Of a stretch of DNA of 64,000 nt, positions 41,191 through 50,499 are shown piece by piece. How positions within the stretch are numbered: position 1 is the first letter of the stretch; every line of letters begins with the position of its first letter. The stretch is from Frigidibacter sp037095735. Lineage in GTDB: Bacteria; Pseudomonadota; Alphaproteobacteria; Rhodobacterales; Rhodobacteraceae. The stretch lies in the NCBI RefSeq assembly GCF_037095735.1, contig NZ_JBAWKD010000007.1, positions 62,001 to 126,000 of the forward strand, given 5' to 3'. The position numbers and the translations under genes were made by a program. Under the pieces are notes generated by a model. That model saw only the letters and a program-made list of their open reading frames with translations, did no database searches and had not been told where the DNA came from.

Positions 41191-42225
41191 ATGAAACTTG
41201 CCAAGCTGGCGGCCCGCGCCGTCCCCCGCGCGATGCCCCGCGCCGTGCTGCCCTTCCTTGCCCTGTCCGCGCTCGCCGCGACCGTGACAGTGACCGGGGC
41301 AGGGGCCGAGGAACTGCGCCTGTCGCATCAGTTCGCCCCCGGAGACCTGCGCCACAAGGTCGCCCAGATGGTCGCCGACGACGTGGCCGCGGCCGATGTC
41401 GACCTGACGATCAAGATTTTCCCCTCGGCCTCGCTCTTCAAGGCGACCGAGCAGTACCTGCCGCTGACCCGCGGCCAGCTCGACATGACCGTGCTGCCTC
41501 TCAGCTATGCCGGCGGCCAGCACCCGGAATACAACCTCACGCTGATGCCGGGCCTGATCAAGAGCCACGACCATGCCGCGCGGATGAACGCCTCGCCCTT
41601 CATGGGCGAGATCGAGACGATCCTGAACGACGATGACGTGATGACCCTCGTGCACGGCTATCTGGCGGGCGGCTTCGCCTCGACCGGCGCCTGCATCACC
41701 AAGCCTGAGGACGTGAAGGGCCTGACCGTGCGCGCCGCCGGCAAGGGCTTCGAAGAGATGCTGCAGGCCGCAGGCGCCTCGATCTCGTCGATGCCCTCGT
41801 CCGAGACCTACAACGCCATGCAGCAGAACGTCCTGCAGGCGCTGAACACCTCGTCCTCGTCCTTCGTCAGCTACCGGCTGCAGGAACAGTCGAAATGCTA
41901 CACGCCCGCGGGCGAGATCGCGCTGTGGTTCATGTATCAGCCGCTGCTGATCAACAAGACCACCTTCGACGGGCTAGAACCCGCCCAGCAAGAGGCGCTG
42001 AAGACCGCCGCCGCCAAGGCCGAGGCCTATTACCTCGAAGAGGCGAAGAAAGAGGACGACGCCTCGAAGAAGGTGTTCGAGGACGCGGGCGTGCAGATCG
42101 CGGCGATGACCCAGGCCGATTTCGACGCCTGGAAGGCGCTGGCGCAGGAAAGCTCCTATGCGCATTTCGTGAAGGATGTGCCCGACGGGCAGAAGCTTCT
42201 CGACATGGCGCTGTCGGTCGAGTGA
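41191..42225 (+). CDS. matP: TRAP substrate-binding protein, probable malonate (MatP/DctP)
   Basis: A 344-residue DctP-family protein with a long signal peptide (basic start, PFLALSALAATVTVTGAGA, cleavage before EELRLSHQ). Family marks are IKIFPSASLFKATEQYLPLTRGQLDM, LTVRAAGKGFEEMLQAAGA with the substrate-binding Arg, and AMQQNVLQALNTSSSSF. Because malonyl-CoA decarboxylase and synthetase genes follow, malonate is the likely ligand, as for MatPQM of Sinorhizobium. ATG at 41191 follows GGGAGGAGG. It is separated from matQ by a strong hairpin. Confidence 0.85.
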   Translation: MKLAKLAARAVPRAMPRAVLPFLALSALAATVTVTGAGAEELRLSHQFAPGDLRHKVAQMVADDVAAADVDLTIKIFPSASLFKATEQYLPLTRGQLDMTVLPLSYAGGQHPEYNLTLMPGLIKSHDHAARMNASPFMGEIETILNDDDVMTLVHGYLAGGFASTGACITKPEDVKGLTVRAAGKGFEEMLQAAGASISSMPSSETYNAMQQNVLQALNTSSSSFVSYRLQEQSKCYTPAGEIALWFMYQPLLINKTTFDGLEPAQQEALKTAAAKAEAYYLEEAKKEDDASKKVFEDAGVQIAAMTQADFDAWKALAQESSYAHFVKDVPDGQKLLDMALSVE

Positions 42226-42243
42226 CCGCCGCCTGATGCCGCA

Positions 42244-42278
42244 GGCGCCGGGGCAGGGGGCTTGCCCCACCCGGCGCC
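42244..42278 (+). other. Intercistronic stem-loop between matP and matQ
   Basis: GGCGCCGGG ... CCCGGCGCC is a perfect 9-bp stem enclosing a further G-rich/C-rich inner pairing. It may protect the matP mRNA 3' end and so keep binding protein in excess over the membrane subunits. Confidence 0.5.
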
Positions 42279-42306
42279 CACCCCGAGGCTCTCCGGAGTT
42301 CCCCAG

Positions 42307-42855
42307 ATGTCCGTCCCCCTCACCGCCGCGCCGGCCCGCTCGGGCGGCAACGCCTTCATCCGGGCCGTGCACGCGATCTCGACCCTCTGCGGCTGGATCG
42401 CCGCCGGCTTCACCGTCGCGGCGCTGCTGGTCACCTGCCACATGATCTTCGTGCGCGCCGTCCTGAAGCAGTCGACGATCTGGCAGACCGAGGCGGTGAT
42501 CTACCTGATGATCGCCGCGACCACGATCGGCCTGCCTTACGTCCAGCGCCTGCGCGGCCATGTGAACGTCGACCTGCTGCCCCATGCCCTGCCGATCGGC
42601 GCCCGCCGGGTGCTGGCGCTGGTGACGCTGGCCGCGACCATCGCCGTCACCGCCGTCATCGCCTGGTATTCCTATGACGTCTGGCACCAGGCCTTCCAGC
42701 GCAACTGGAAAAGCTCGACCGTCTGGGCGCCGCCGCTCTGGATCCCCTACCTCGCGCTGCCGCTCGGCTTCGTGCTGTTCCTGCTGCAACTGCTGGCCGA
42801 CCTGATCGGCCTGATCACCGGGGCCGAGCCGCCCTTCGGCATCAAGGACACCTGA
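42307..42855 (+). CDS. matQ: TRAP small permease, probable malonate (MatQ/DctQ)
   Basis: A 182-residue membrane protein with four helices. It includes ISTLCGWIAAGFTVAALLVTCHMIF, WQTEAVIYLMIAATTIGLPYVQRLRGHVNVD (the DctQ-typical middle part) and a last helix LALPLGFVLFLLQLLADLIGLI. The ATG at 42307 fits a DctQ start; an upstream ATG at 42262 overlaps the hairpin zone and is less likely. Its stop overlaps the matM start by one base. Confidence 0.83.
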   Translation: MSVPLTAAPARSGGNAFIRAVHAISTLCGWIAAGFTVAALLVTCHMIFVRAVLKQSTIWQTEAVIYLMIAATTIGLPYVQRLRGHVNVDLLPHALPIGARRVLALVTLAATIAVTAVIAWYSYDVWHQAFQRNWKSSTVWAPPLWIPYLALPLGFVLFLLQLLADLIGLITGAEPPFGIKDT

Positions 42856-44168
42856 TGGACCCGCTGCTTCTTGGCCTTCTGGTGGCGCTGGCCACCATCG
42901 TGGTGCTGTTCTCCGGCGTTTCGGTCGCCGTGGGCCTCTTGATCGTCGCCGCCGGCTTCCTGCTGGCCTTCGACGGTCCCCGCTCGCTCGAGATGCTGCC
43001 GGAGATCTTCTTCGCCGACCTCAACAGCTTCACCATCCTGTCGATCCCGATGTTCATCATCATGGGCGCGGCCATCGCCTCGACCCGCGCCGGGGCCGAC
43101 CTCTTCGAGGCGCTGGAGCGCTGGCTGACCCGGGTGCCGGGCGGGCTGGTGGTCTCGAACCTCGGGGCCTGCGCGCTCTTCGCCGCGATGTCGGGCTCCA
43201 GCCCCGCGACCTGCGCGGCGATCGGCAAGATGGGCATCCCCGAGATGCAGAAGCGCGGCTATCCCGACGGGGTCGCCGCCGGCGCCATCGCCGCGGGCGG
43301 CACGCTGGGGATCCTGATCCCGCCCTCGGTCACGATGATCGTCTACGGCATCGCCACCGAAACCTCGATCGGGCGGCTGTTCCTGGCCGGGATCGTGCCC
43401 GGCATCCTGCTGATGCTTCTGTTCATGGCCTGGGCGATCTATGCCACCTGGGCCTCGGGCAACACCGCGGTGCTTTCGCCGCGCCACTACTCGATCCGCG
43501 AGCGGTTCGAGATCCTGCCCCGCGTCGTGCCCTTCCTGCTGGTGATCGCGGGGGTGCTCTACGCGATGTACGGCGGCGTCGCCACGACCTCGGAAACCGC
43601 GGCGGTGGGGGCGGTGCTGTGCCTTGGCATGGCGGTGGTGATCTACCGGCTGTGGCGCCCCGGCGCGATCTGGGGGGTGCTGCGCGATTCGACCCGCGAA
43701 AGCGTGATGATCCTGTTCATCATGGCGGCGGCGGGGGTGTTTTCCTACATGATGTCCTCGCTCTTCATCACCCAGTCGGTCGCGCAGTGGATCGCGGCGC
43801 TGGACGTGAACCGCTGGGTGCTGATGGCGGTGATCAACGTCTTCCTGCTGGTCGCGGGCTTCTTCCTGCCCCCGGTGGCGGTGATCCTGATGACCGCGCC
43901 GATCCTCTTGCCGATCCTGCAGGCGGCGCAGTTCGACCCCTACTGGTTCGCGGTGATCCTGACGATCAACATGGAGGTCGGGCTGATCACGCCGCCGGTC
44001 GGTCTCAACCTCTTCGTGATCAATTCCATCTCTCCTGACATCAAGCTGAAGACGATCCTGTGGGGATCGGCGCCGTTCGTCGCCTGCATGTTCCTGGCCA
44101 TCGTGATACTCTGTTTCGTGCCCGGACTCGCGACCTGGCTTCCCGACCTGGTCATGGGGCCGGCATGA
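42855..44168 (+). CDS. matM: TRAP large permease, probable malonate (MatM/DctM)
   Basis: A 437-residue DctM protein: SIPMFIIMGAAIAS, FAAMSGSSPATCAAIGKMGIPEMQKRGY, GGTLGILIPPSVTMIVYG, TTSETAAVGAVLCLG and ITPPVGLNLFVINSI. It forms the cation-coupled channel with MatQ and takes substrate from MatP. It is 33 bases upstream of the decarboxylase gene, consistent with one operon. Confidence 0.88.
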   Translation: MDPLLLGLLVALATIVVLFSGVSVAVGLLIVAAGFLLAFDGPRSLEMLPEIFFADLNSFTILSIPMFIIMGAAIASTRAGADLFEALERWLTRVPGGLVVSNLGACALFAAMSGSSPATCAAIGKMGIPEMQKRGYPDGVAAGAIAAGGTLGILIPPSVTMIVYGIATETSIGRLFLAGIVPGILLMLLFMAWAIYATWASGNTAVLSPRHYSIRERFEILPRVVPFLLVIAGVLYAMYGGVATTSETAAVGAVLCLGMAVVIYRLWRPGAIWGVLRDSTRESVMILFIMAAAGVFSYMMSSLFITQSVAQWIAALDVNRWVLMAVINVFLLVAGFFLPPVAVILMTAPILLPILQAAQFDPYWFAVILTINMEVGLITPPVGLNLFVINSISPDIKLKTILWGSAPFVACMFLAIVILCFVPGLATWLPDLVMGPA

Positions 44169-44201
44169 CGCACCCTCCCTCCCCAGCGCAAAGGTGACGA
44201 C

Positions 44202-45533
44202 ATGAGCCGGATGGCCTTTTTCGCAGACCTGATGGGCACGCTGTTCGAGCGGCGCCCGGCCCGGGCGCTTCTGCCCAGCCGGGTCCCGATCGAGACCCTG
44301 TGCAGCCAGCTTCTCTCTGCCCGGGGCGAGGTCTCGGGGATGAAGCTGTCGCGCGACATCCTCTCGCATTACCGCGCGATGACGCCAGAGGAGAGGCTGG
44401 CCTTCTTCGCCCATCTCGCCCGCGCCCTCGACCCCGACGTGACCCGGGTGATCGAGGCCGCGACCCGCTACCGCGAGACAGCCGATCCCGCCGCGCTGGC
44501 CGAGATGCTGGCGCAGGCAGAGCCGCCCCGGCAAGAACTGCTGCGCCGCCTGAACCAGGCCCCCGGCGCGACCGAGGAACTGGTGCGGATGCGGCTCGAC
44601 CTGCTGAAGCTTCTGCCCGGCGCGCCGGAGCTGGCGGTGATCGATACCGATTTCCAGCATCTCTTCGCCAGCTGGTTCAACCGCGGCTTCCTGGTGCTGC
44701 GCCACATCGACTGGCGGACGCCCGCCAACATCCTGGAAAAGATCATCCAGTACGAGGCCGTCCATGCCATCGGCTCCTGGGACGACCTGCAGCGCCGCCT
44801 GCGCCCCGCCGACCGGCGCTGCTTCGCCTTCTTCCACCCCTCGATGCCGGAAGAGCCGCTGATCTTCGTCGAGGTGGCGCTAACCAAGGGCATCCCCGGC
44901 TCGGTGCAGGCGCTGCTGGCCGAGGGCCGCGCGCCGCTGGCCGAGGCCGAGTGCGACACCGCCGTCTTCTACTCGATCTCGAACTGCCAGGAGGGTCTGC
45001 GCGGCATCTCGTTCGGCAACTCGCTGATCAAGCAGGTGGTCGAGGAGCTGCACCGCGACCTGCCCGGCCTGCAGACCTTCGTGACCCTCTCGCCGGTCCC
45101 GGGCCTCGCGCGCTGGCTCGGCTCGGTCGCGGCCGAGCGGCCCGAGGCGAAGGCGCTGCTCGACCTCGCGGCCTCGGGCGCCGCCTCGGCGCTGGAGCCC
45201 GACCACCCGGTGCTGCGCCGTCTGACGGCGGAATACCTGCTGAAGGCCAAGCGCCGCGACGGCCTGCCCGCCGACCCGGTGGCGCGGTTCCACCTTGGCA
45301 ATGGCGCGCTGCTGCATGACATCCATGCCGGGGCCGATGTCAGCCCGAACGGGCTGAAACAGTCCTGCGGGGCGATGGTGAACTACCTCTACGACCTTGC
45401 CGAGGTTGAACGGAACAACGAGCGCTTCGTGACGGCGAAGGCCGTCGCGGCGTCGAAACAGGTGCAGGCGCTGCTGCCCGACCCCCCGAAGCCGGGGACG
45501 AAGGCCGGCCAGAAGACAGGACGCAAGACATGA
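44202..45533 (+). CDS. matA: Malonyl-CoA decarboxylase
   Basis: A 443-residue malonyl-CoA decarboxylase. The N-terminal helical domain (about 1-155) is followed by a GNAT-like catalytic domain. Typical segments are WFNRGFLVLRHIDWRTPA, EAVHAIGSWDDLQRRL, CFAFFHPSMPEEPLIFVEVAL, FYSISNCQEGLRGISFGNSLIKQV (conserved Ser) and HLGNGALLHDIHAGAD (His region). It converts malonyl-CoA to acetyl-CoA and CO2. The tail is Lys/Pro-rich. It overlaps matB by ATGA, so decarboxylase and synthetase are made together. Confidence 0.92.
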   Translation: MSRMAFFADLMGTLFERRPARALLPSRVPIETLCSQLLSARGEVSGMKLSRDILSHYRAMTPEERLAFFAHLARALDPDVTRVIEAATRYRETADPAALAEMLAQAEPPRQELLRRLNQAPGATEELVRMRLDLLKLLPGAPELAVIDTDFQHLFASWFNRGFLVLRHIDWRTPANILEKIIQYEAVHAIGSWDDLQRRLRPADRRCFAFFHPSMPEEPLIFVEVALTKGIPGSVQALLAEGRAPLAEAECDTAVFYSISNCQEGLRGISFGNSLIKQVVEELHRDLPGLQTFVTLSPVPGLARWLGSVAAERPEAKALLDLAASGAASALEPDHPVLRRLTAEYLLKAKRRDGLPADPVARFHLGNGALLHDIHAGADVSPNGLKQSCGAMVNYLYDLAEVERNNERFVTAKAVAASKQVQALLPDPPKPGTKAGQKTGRKT

Positions 45534-47053
45534 CCAACCCGCTTTACGACGCGATCGCCGCCCCCCTTGCCGCCCGGACCTCGGCGGTGCTGACCGATGC
45601 CGCGGGCGAGACGCTCTCGGGTGCGAAGCTGCATGCGATGGCGATGTCGCTGGCCTCGGCGCTGGCGGGGCTGGGGCTGAAGCCCGGCGACCGGATGGCG
45701 GTGCAGATCGAGAAGAGCCCGCGGGCGCTGGCGCTCTACCTCGCCGCGGTGGCGGCGGGCGTCGTGTTCCTGCCGCTGAACACCGCCTATACCGCCGACG
45801 AGGTCGACTATTTCGTCGGCAATGCCCGCGCGGCGCTGCTGGTCGGCGACCCGGCCAGGGCCGACAGCCTGCGCGCGGTCGCCGCCCGCCACGGCGCGCT
45901 CTTCGAAACCCTCGACGGGGCAGGGGAGGGCAGCCTTGTCGAGCTTGCCCGCCTGTCGGGCCCGGGCTTCCAGCCGGTGGCGCGCGCGGGTTCGGACCTT
46001 GCGGCGATCCTCTACACCTCGGGCACGACCGGCCGCTCGAAGGGGGCGATGCTGACGCAGGACAACCTCCTGTCGAATGCCGAGGTGCTGGTGAAGGAAT
46101 GGCGCTTCACCGACCGCGACGTGCTGCTGCACGCGCTGCCGATCTTCCACACCCACGGGCTTTTCGTCGCCTCGAACGTGGTGCTGCTGTCGGGGGGCGC
46201 GATGATCTTCCTGCCGGGCTTCAAGGCCGAGCAGGCGATCGTCTGGCTGCCGAAGGCCACCACGATGATGGGCGTGCCCACCTTCTACACGAGGCTTCTG
46301 GACGATCCCCGCTTCGACCGGGACCTCGTCGCGCATATGCGGCTCTTCACCTCCGGCTCCGCCCCGCTTCTGGCGGAAACGCATGTCCAGTTCGAGAACC
46401 GCACCGGCCACCGGATCCTCGAGCGCTACGGCATGACCGAGACCAACATGAACACCTCGAACCCCTATGACGGCGAGCGCCGCGCCGGCACCGTGGGCTT
46501 CCCGCTGCCGGGGGTCGAGCTGAAGATCACCGATCCGCAGACCGGCGCGACCCTGCCGGAGGGAGAGCCCGGCATGATCGAGGTCCGCGGCCCCAATGTC
46601 TTCGCCGGCTACTGGGAGATGCCGGAAAAGACCCGCGAGGAGCTGCGCGCGGACGGCTTCTTCCTCACCGGCGACATCGGGGTGGTCGATGCCGATGGCT
46701 ACGTCTCGATCGTCGGGCGGCAGAAGGACCTGATCATCACCGGCGGCTACAACGTCTATCCCAAGGAAATCGAGCTGGTGCTGGACGAGCAGCCGGGCGT
46801 GCTGGAAAGCGCAGTGATCGGCGTGCCGCATCCCGATTTCGGCGAGGCGGTGGTGGCGGTGATCGTGCCCCTGCCGGGCCAATCGCCCACGCCCGAGGCG
46901 CTGCGCGCCGCGATGGCCGCGAGCCTCGCGAAGTTCAAGCAGCCCAAGCATATCGAACTGCTGTCCGAGCTGCCGCGCAACACGATGGGCAAGGTGCAGA
47001 AGAACCTGCTGCGCAAGGACTTCGCCACCCTCTTCGCCCCCGCCTCGGCCTGA
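45530..47053 (+). CDS. matB: Malonyl-CoA synthetase
   Basis: A 507-residue acyl-CoA synthetase of the ANL superfamily. It has the AMP-binding loop YTSGTTGRSKGAML, HALPIFHTHGLF, ERYGMTETNMNTSNPYDGERR, GDIGVVD and the hinge region GRQKDLIITGGYNVYPKEIE. The C-terminal catalytic Lys lies in LPRNTMGKVQKNLL. The substrate call as malonate comes from the family pattern around MTETNM and from the neighbouring decarboxylase and transporter. It activates imported malonate with ATP and CoA. Two repeat copies follow its stop. Confidence 0.91.
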   Translation: MTNPLYDAIAAPLAARTSAVLTDAAGETLSGAKLHAMAMSLASALAGLGLKPGDRMAVQIEKSPRALALYLAAVAAGVVFLPLNTAYTADEVDYFVGNARAALLVGDPARADSLRAVAARHGALFETLDGAGEGSLVELARLSGPGFQPVARAGSDLAAILYTSGTTGRSKGAMLTQDNLLSNAEVLVKEWRFTDRDVLLHALPIFHTHGLFVASNVVLLSGGAMIFLPGFKAEQAIVWLPKATTMMGVPTFYTRLLDDPRFDRDLVAHMRLFTSGSAPLLAETHVQFENRTGHRILERYGMTETNMNTSNPYDGERRAGTVGFPLPGVELKITDPQTGATLPEGEPGMIEVRGPNVFAGYWEMPEKTREELRADGFFLTGDIGVVDADGYVSIVGRQKDLIITGGYNVYPKEIELVLDEQPGVLESAVIGVPHPDFGEAVVAVIVPLPGQSPTPEALRAAMAASLAKFKQPKHIELLSELPRNTMGKVQKNLLRKDFATLFAPASA

Positions 47054-47080
47054 GGCGCCCCCGCGCCCCCCTCGACTGTG

Positions 47081-47134
47081 CCCGGATATCCCGGGGGGCC
47101 CGCAGGGGCGGGGGCAGGGCCCCCTCTTGCCCCT
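47081..47134. repeat. Intergenic repeat (copy 2, degenerate)
   Basis: CCCGGATATCCCGGGGGG (47081) is followed by a G-rich/C-rich pairing (GGGGGCAGGGCCCCC region) and a TTGCCCCTTTT end. It shares the TATCCCGGGGG core with the copies at 27618 and 47138 and probably ends matB transcription. Confidence 0.5.
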
Positions 47135-47137
47135 TTT

Positions 47138-47182
47138 CGCATTGGCCCAAATATCCCGGGGGCGAGGGGGCAGCGCCCCCTC
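47138..47182. repeat. Intergenic repeat (copy 3) with GAGGGGGC hairpin
   Basis: CGCATTGGCCCAAATATCCC starts the 25-base box (47138-47162). The hairpin GAGGGGGC-AGC-GCCCCCTC (47164-47182) follows at once and is identical to that of copy 1 at 27666. The remaining 157 bases before the ABC gene show nothing clear. Confidence 0.65.
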
Positions 47183-47339
47183 TCTCCGCCCCCTTTGCGC
47201 TGCCCGGCCGGCCGACGGTTGCCTTTCGCCCCCCGCGCCCCCATCTAGCGGCTCACCCCCGGCAACCGCCGGGGGGTGAGATTGCCAAGGGCGGGCCCGC
47301 GGGCTAGACAGGCGCGCCCCGAGCCCCACGGATTCCTGA

Positions 47340-49196
47340 ATGGCCGTCAAAGACACCTTCATCGGCAAGAGCCTCGACAAGTCGCTGCTGTGGCGGCTGC
47401 TGCGCGAGGGGATGGGCGGGCTGCTCCATCTCTACATTCCCGCGATCATCTCGATGTTCGTGGTCGGCGCCTCGTCGGCGATGACCGCGTTCTCGATGGA
47501 GATGATCGTCAACGCCATGACCGGCGCCAGCCGCAGCTATGTGCTGGGCGTGGGCGCGCTGGTGCTGGGGGTCTTCGTGGTCAAGGGCGTGTCGATGTAC
47601 GTCCAGATGGTCACGCTGGCGCGGGCCGGCAACCGCATCGTCGCCAGCCAGCAGATGCGGCTCTACCGCAAGCTGCTGGCGCAGGGGATCGCCTTCTACA
47701 ACACGCACGAGACCTCGGACCTGCTTACCCGGATCTCGAACGGGGCGAATGCCGCGCGCACCGTGATCAACACGATCGTCACCAGCTTCGCCCGCGACCT
47801 GATCACCCTGATCGGCCTGCTGGTCGTGATGTTCTACCAGCAGCCGCAGCTGTCGCTGTTCAGCCTGATCATGGTGCCCGCGATCTTCTTCGGCCTGCGC
47901 GTCTTGCTGGTGAAGGTGCGCGACATCATGCACAAGGAATACTCGTCGCTGGCCGAGATCATCAAGGTGATCCAGGAGACCTCGATGGGGATCCGGGTGA
48001 TCAAGATCTTCGGTCTCGAGGACCGGCTCGAGGCGCGGATGCAGCGCGCGGTGAACGCGGTCGAGAAGCGCTCGAACGCGATCAACCGGCTCGAGGCGAT
48101 CACCATGCCGCTGATGGAGATCGTCACCGGGCTGATCATCTCGGCGGTCGTGGTGATCTCGGGCACCCGGATGCTGGGCGGGGCCACCGCCTCTCCGGGG
48201 CAGCTGATGAGCTTCGTGACCGCGCTGATCATGGCCTACGAGCCCGCCAAGCGGCTGAGCCGGATGCGGGTCTCGATCGAATCGAGCATGATCGGCGTGA
48301 AGATGCTGTTCCAGCTGATCGACGCCCCGATCACCATGGTCGACCGCGACACCGCCCGGCCGATCACGGTCCGGGACGGCGCGATCGAGCTGGAGAACGT
48401 CAGCTTCCACTACAAGTCCGGCACGCCGACGCTGAACGACCTGTCGATCTCGATCCCGGCGCGCAACACCATCGCGCTGGTCGGCGCCTCGGGGGGCGGC
48501 AAGTCTACGATCATGAACCTGCTGATGCGCTTCTACGACGTGACGGGCGGCGCGATCCGCATCGACGGCACCGACGTGCGCGACGCGACGCTGGAGAGCC
48601 TGCGCGGCGCCATCTCCTATGTCGGGCAGGAGACCTTCCTGTTCTCGAACTCGATCCTCGAGAACATCCGCGCCAGCCGGCCTCAGTCCAGCGACGACGA
48701 GGTGATCGCCGCGGCCAAGGTCGCGCATGCCCATGACTTCATCTCGGAGATGCCGCAGGGCTACCAGACCCCGGTCGGCGAGAACGGCCAGTTCCTGTCG
48801 GGCGGTCAGCGCCAGCGGCTGTCGATCGCGCGCGCGGTGCTGAAGGGCGCGCCGATCCTGCTTCTGGACGAGGCGACCTCGGCGCTGGACGCGACCTCGG
48901 AGCGGCTGATCAAGGAGGCGCTGGCCGAGATCACCCGCGACGTGACCACGGTGATCATCGCGCACCGGCTGTCGACGGTGATGCAGGCCGACCGGATCTT
49001 CGTGCTCGAGGCCGGGCGGGTCGTCCAGCAGGGCGCGCCGTCCGATCTGGTCGAGGCACCCGGCGCCTTCCGCGACCTCTACCTGCAGCAGTTTGCGGCC
49101 CCGGGAGGGCCCGACCGGGACAGCGAGCCCGCGGCTGCGGCGGCGGCAGAAGGGGCGGCGCCGGCAGACTGGACACGGCTGGCCGGTCACGGCTAG
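47340..49196 (+). CDS. MsbA-like ABC transporter (fused membrane and ATPase domains)
   Basis: A 618-residue half-size exporter. Residues 1-about 330 contain six membrane helices with the ABC-exporter coupling pattern (NTHETSDLLTRISNGANAAR). The ATPase domain has Walker A GASGGGKST near 383, signature LSGGQRQRL, Walker B ILLLDEATSALD and switch IIAHRLST. The family flips lipid-linked saccharides or lipid A across the inner membrane. It is followed by several glycosyltransferase genes, so export of a lipid-linked glycan is likely. The C-terminal 30 residues are an Ala-rich tail. Confidence 0.87.
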   Translation: MAVKDTFIGKSLDKSLLWRLLREGMGGLLHLYIPAIISMFVVGASSAMTAFSMEMIVNAMTGASRSYVLGVGALVLGVFVVKGVSMYVQMVTLARAGNRIVASQQMRLYRKLLAQGIAFYNTHETSDLLTRISNGANAARTVINTIVTSFARDLITLIGLLVVMFYQQPQLSLFSLIMVPAIFFGLRVLLVKVRDIMHKEYSSLAEIIKVIQETSMGIRVIKIFGLEDRLEARMQRAVNAVEKRSNAINRLEAITMPLMEIVTGLIISAVVVISGTRMLGGATASPGQLMSFVTALIMAYEPAKRLSRMRVSIESSMIGVKMLFQLIDAPITMVDRDTARPITVRDGAIELENVSFHYKSGTPTLNDLSISIPARNTIALVGASGGGKSTIMNLLMRFYDVTGGAIRIDGTDVRDATLESLRGAISYVGQETFLFSNSILENIRASRPQSSDDEVIAAAKVAHAHDFISEMPQGYQTPVGENGQFLSGGQRQRLSIARAVLKGAPILLLDEATSALDATSERLIKEALAEITRDVTTVIIAHRLSTVMQADRIFVLEAGRVVQQGAPSDLVEAPGAFRDLYLQQFAAPGGPDRDSEPAAAAAAEGAAPADWTRLAGHG

Positions 49197-49270
49197 CCGA
49201 GGCGCTGCGCGGAGGCACGCGAAGATCGGGATGGATGTGCACTGCAAGTGCTGGTAGTCGACCACCCGGA

Positions 49271-49284
49271 GACGCAGTTGCGTC
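49271..49284. promoter_or_regulatory. Palindrome GACGCA-GT-TGCGTC
   Basis: A perfect 6+2+6 palindrome in the 109-base spacer, 21 bases before the start of the glycosyltransferase gene at 49306. Possible operator or leader hairpin. Confidence 0.4.
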
Positions 49285-49305
49285 CCAAGGTTGCAGGATC
49301 GTGTC

Positions 49306-50499
49306 ATGGGGATGTTGAAGTCGATCGCCAAGCGTTTCTCGCTGTCGAGAAACTTTGCGCCCCGCGAAGCCTTGCTGGTCATCTTCGGAACGCGTGACAA
49401 GCGGCGCAGCGTGACGCTGGGCGAGTCCTGGGGACGGCTCACGGCCGACCAGACCGCTCGCAGCCTGCTCTTCCGGCTTCGCTACCGTCGTCTGGCCCGC
49501 AGACTGCGAGACCGCTGCGGCCCGGACATGCGCCGCTGCTACCGGCTGGTGGCCATCGCGCGCGACCTCGTCGAGGCCGACTGGTATGCCGAGCGTCACA
49601 AGTTGCCCCGTCCGGCAGAATCCTTGGAACATTTCCTGACGGAAGGTCTGTCGCAGCGCTTGGCGCCGGCCCGGCCCTATGCCTCCTCGGGCCGTCTCAC
49701 GCTGCAGCCTTGGGCGATGGCCTTCCTGCAGAGCCTCGACTTTCCGATTGGAGCGCTGTGCCGGGTCGCGACCGAGCCGCCGCTGACGGTGCCGCCGTTG
49801 AGCGACCTGTGCATCCGCAACACGATGGGCCGGCGCGTCGCGGTGGTCACCGCGATCTTCGGCCGCGACGCATCGGCGGTGCCGCCGCTCGCCGGCTTTG
49901 CCGACACGGCCGACCACTACCTGATCACCGATCACGTCGGGCCCGTAGCCGGGCCCTGGCGACGTGTCGAGGCGAATTTCTTCCATCACGACCCGCGCCG
50001 CCGGGCTGCCTACTACAAGTGCCACCTGCCGACGTTCTTCGGCGATTACGACTGGATCGTCTGGACAGACGGCATCCTTGGCCTGCGCGAACCGGACGGG
50101 GTCGATCTCGCCCTGAGCGGCAGCGTCGACTTCGTCGTCGCACAGGACGCCGCGGGCAACAGTCTGCGCGACGAGTTCCTGGCCTGCGTGATCGAGCGGC
50201 GCGAACCCTCGTTCACGCTGGCGCGGCATCTCGCGACGATCGGCGGGTCGCCCGATTTCCAGACGGCCGAAAGCTACGACACCGGCTTTCTGGCCTTGCG
50301 GCCGGGTGCAGCCGAGGTTCAGGCCCTGTCGTCGGCCTGGTGGCAGCTCGTGGCCAATGGCGTCGCGAACGACGCCCTTTCGCTGCCGCTTGCACTCGCA
50401 CGCACGCCACGGCTGCGCTGGCGGGCGCTCGCTTCGCCGGCTGCACCGGATTCGCCGCTGAGGTTTCAGGGGCGCGCGGGGGGGAAATACTGCCGATGA
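49306..50499 (+). CDS. DUF616-like glycosyltransferase
   Basis: A 397-residue protein. The first 150 residues are helical and Arg-rich (ADWYAERHKLPRP, SLEHFLTEGLSQ resembles the short repeats found at the start of other surface-glycan transferases). From about 165 a DUF616-type domain is visible: RRVAVVTAIFGRDAS, DHYLITDH, HHDPRRRAAYYKCHLPTFFGDYDWIVWTDG with a DxD-like metal site, and ESYDTGFLALR. The family is related to plant TOD1/MUCI70 glycosyltransferases. ATG at 49306 was chosen over TTG at 49291. It overlaps the next gene by ATGA. Sugar specificity unknown. Confidence 0.68.
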   Translation: MGMLKSIAKRFSLSRNFAPREALLVIFGTRDKRRSVTLGESWGRLTADQTARSLLFRLRYRRLARRLRDRCGPDMRRCYRLVAIARDLVEADWYAERHKLPRPAESLEHFLTEGLSQRLAPARPYASSGRLTLQPWAMAFLQSLDFPIGALCRVATEPPLTVPPLSDLCIRNTMGRRVAVVTAIFGRDASAVPPLAGFADTADHYLITDHVGPVAGPWRRVEANFFHHDPRRRAAYYKCHLPTFFGDYDWIVWTDGILGLREPDGVDLALSGSVDFVVAQDAAGNSLRDEFLACVIERREPSFTLARHLATIGGSPDFQTAESYDTGFLALRPGAAEVQALSSAWWQLVANGVANDALSLPLALARTPRLRWRALASPAAPDSPLRFQGRAGGKYCR

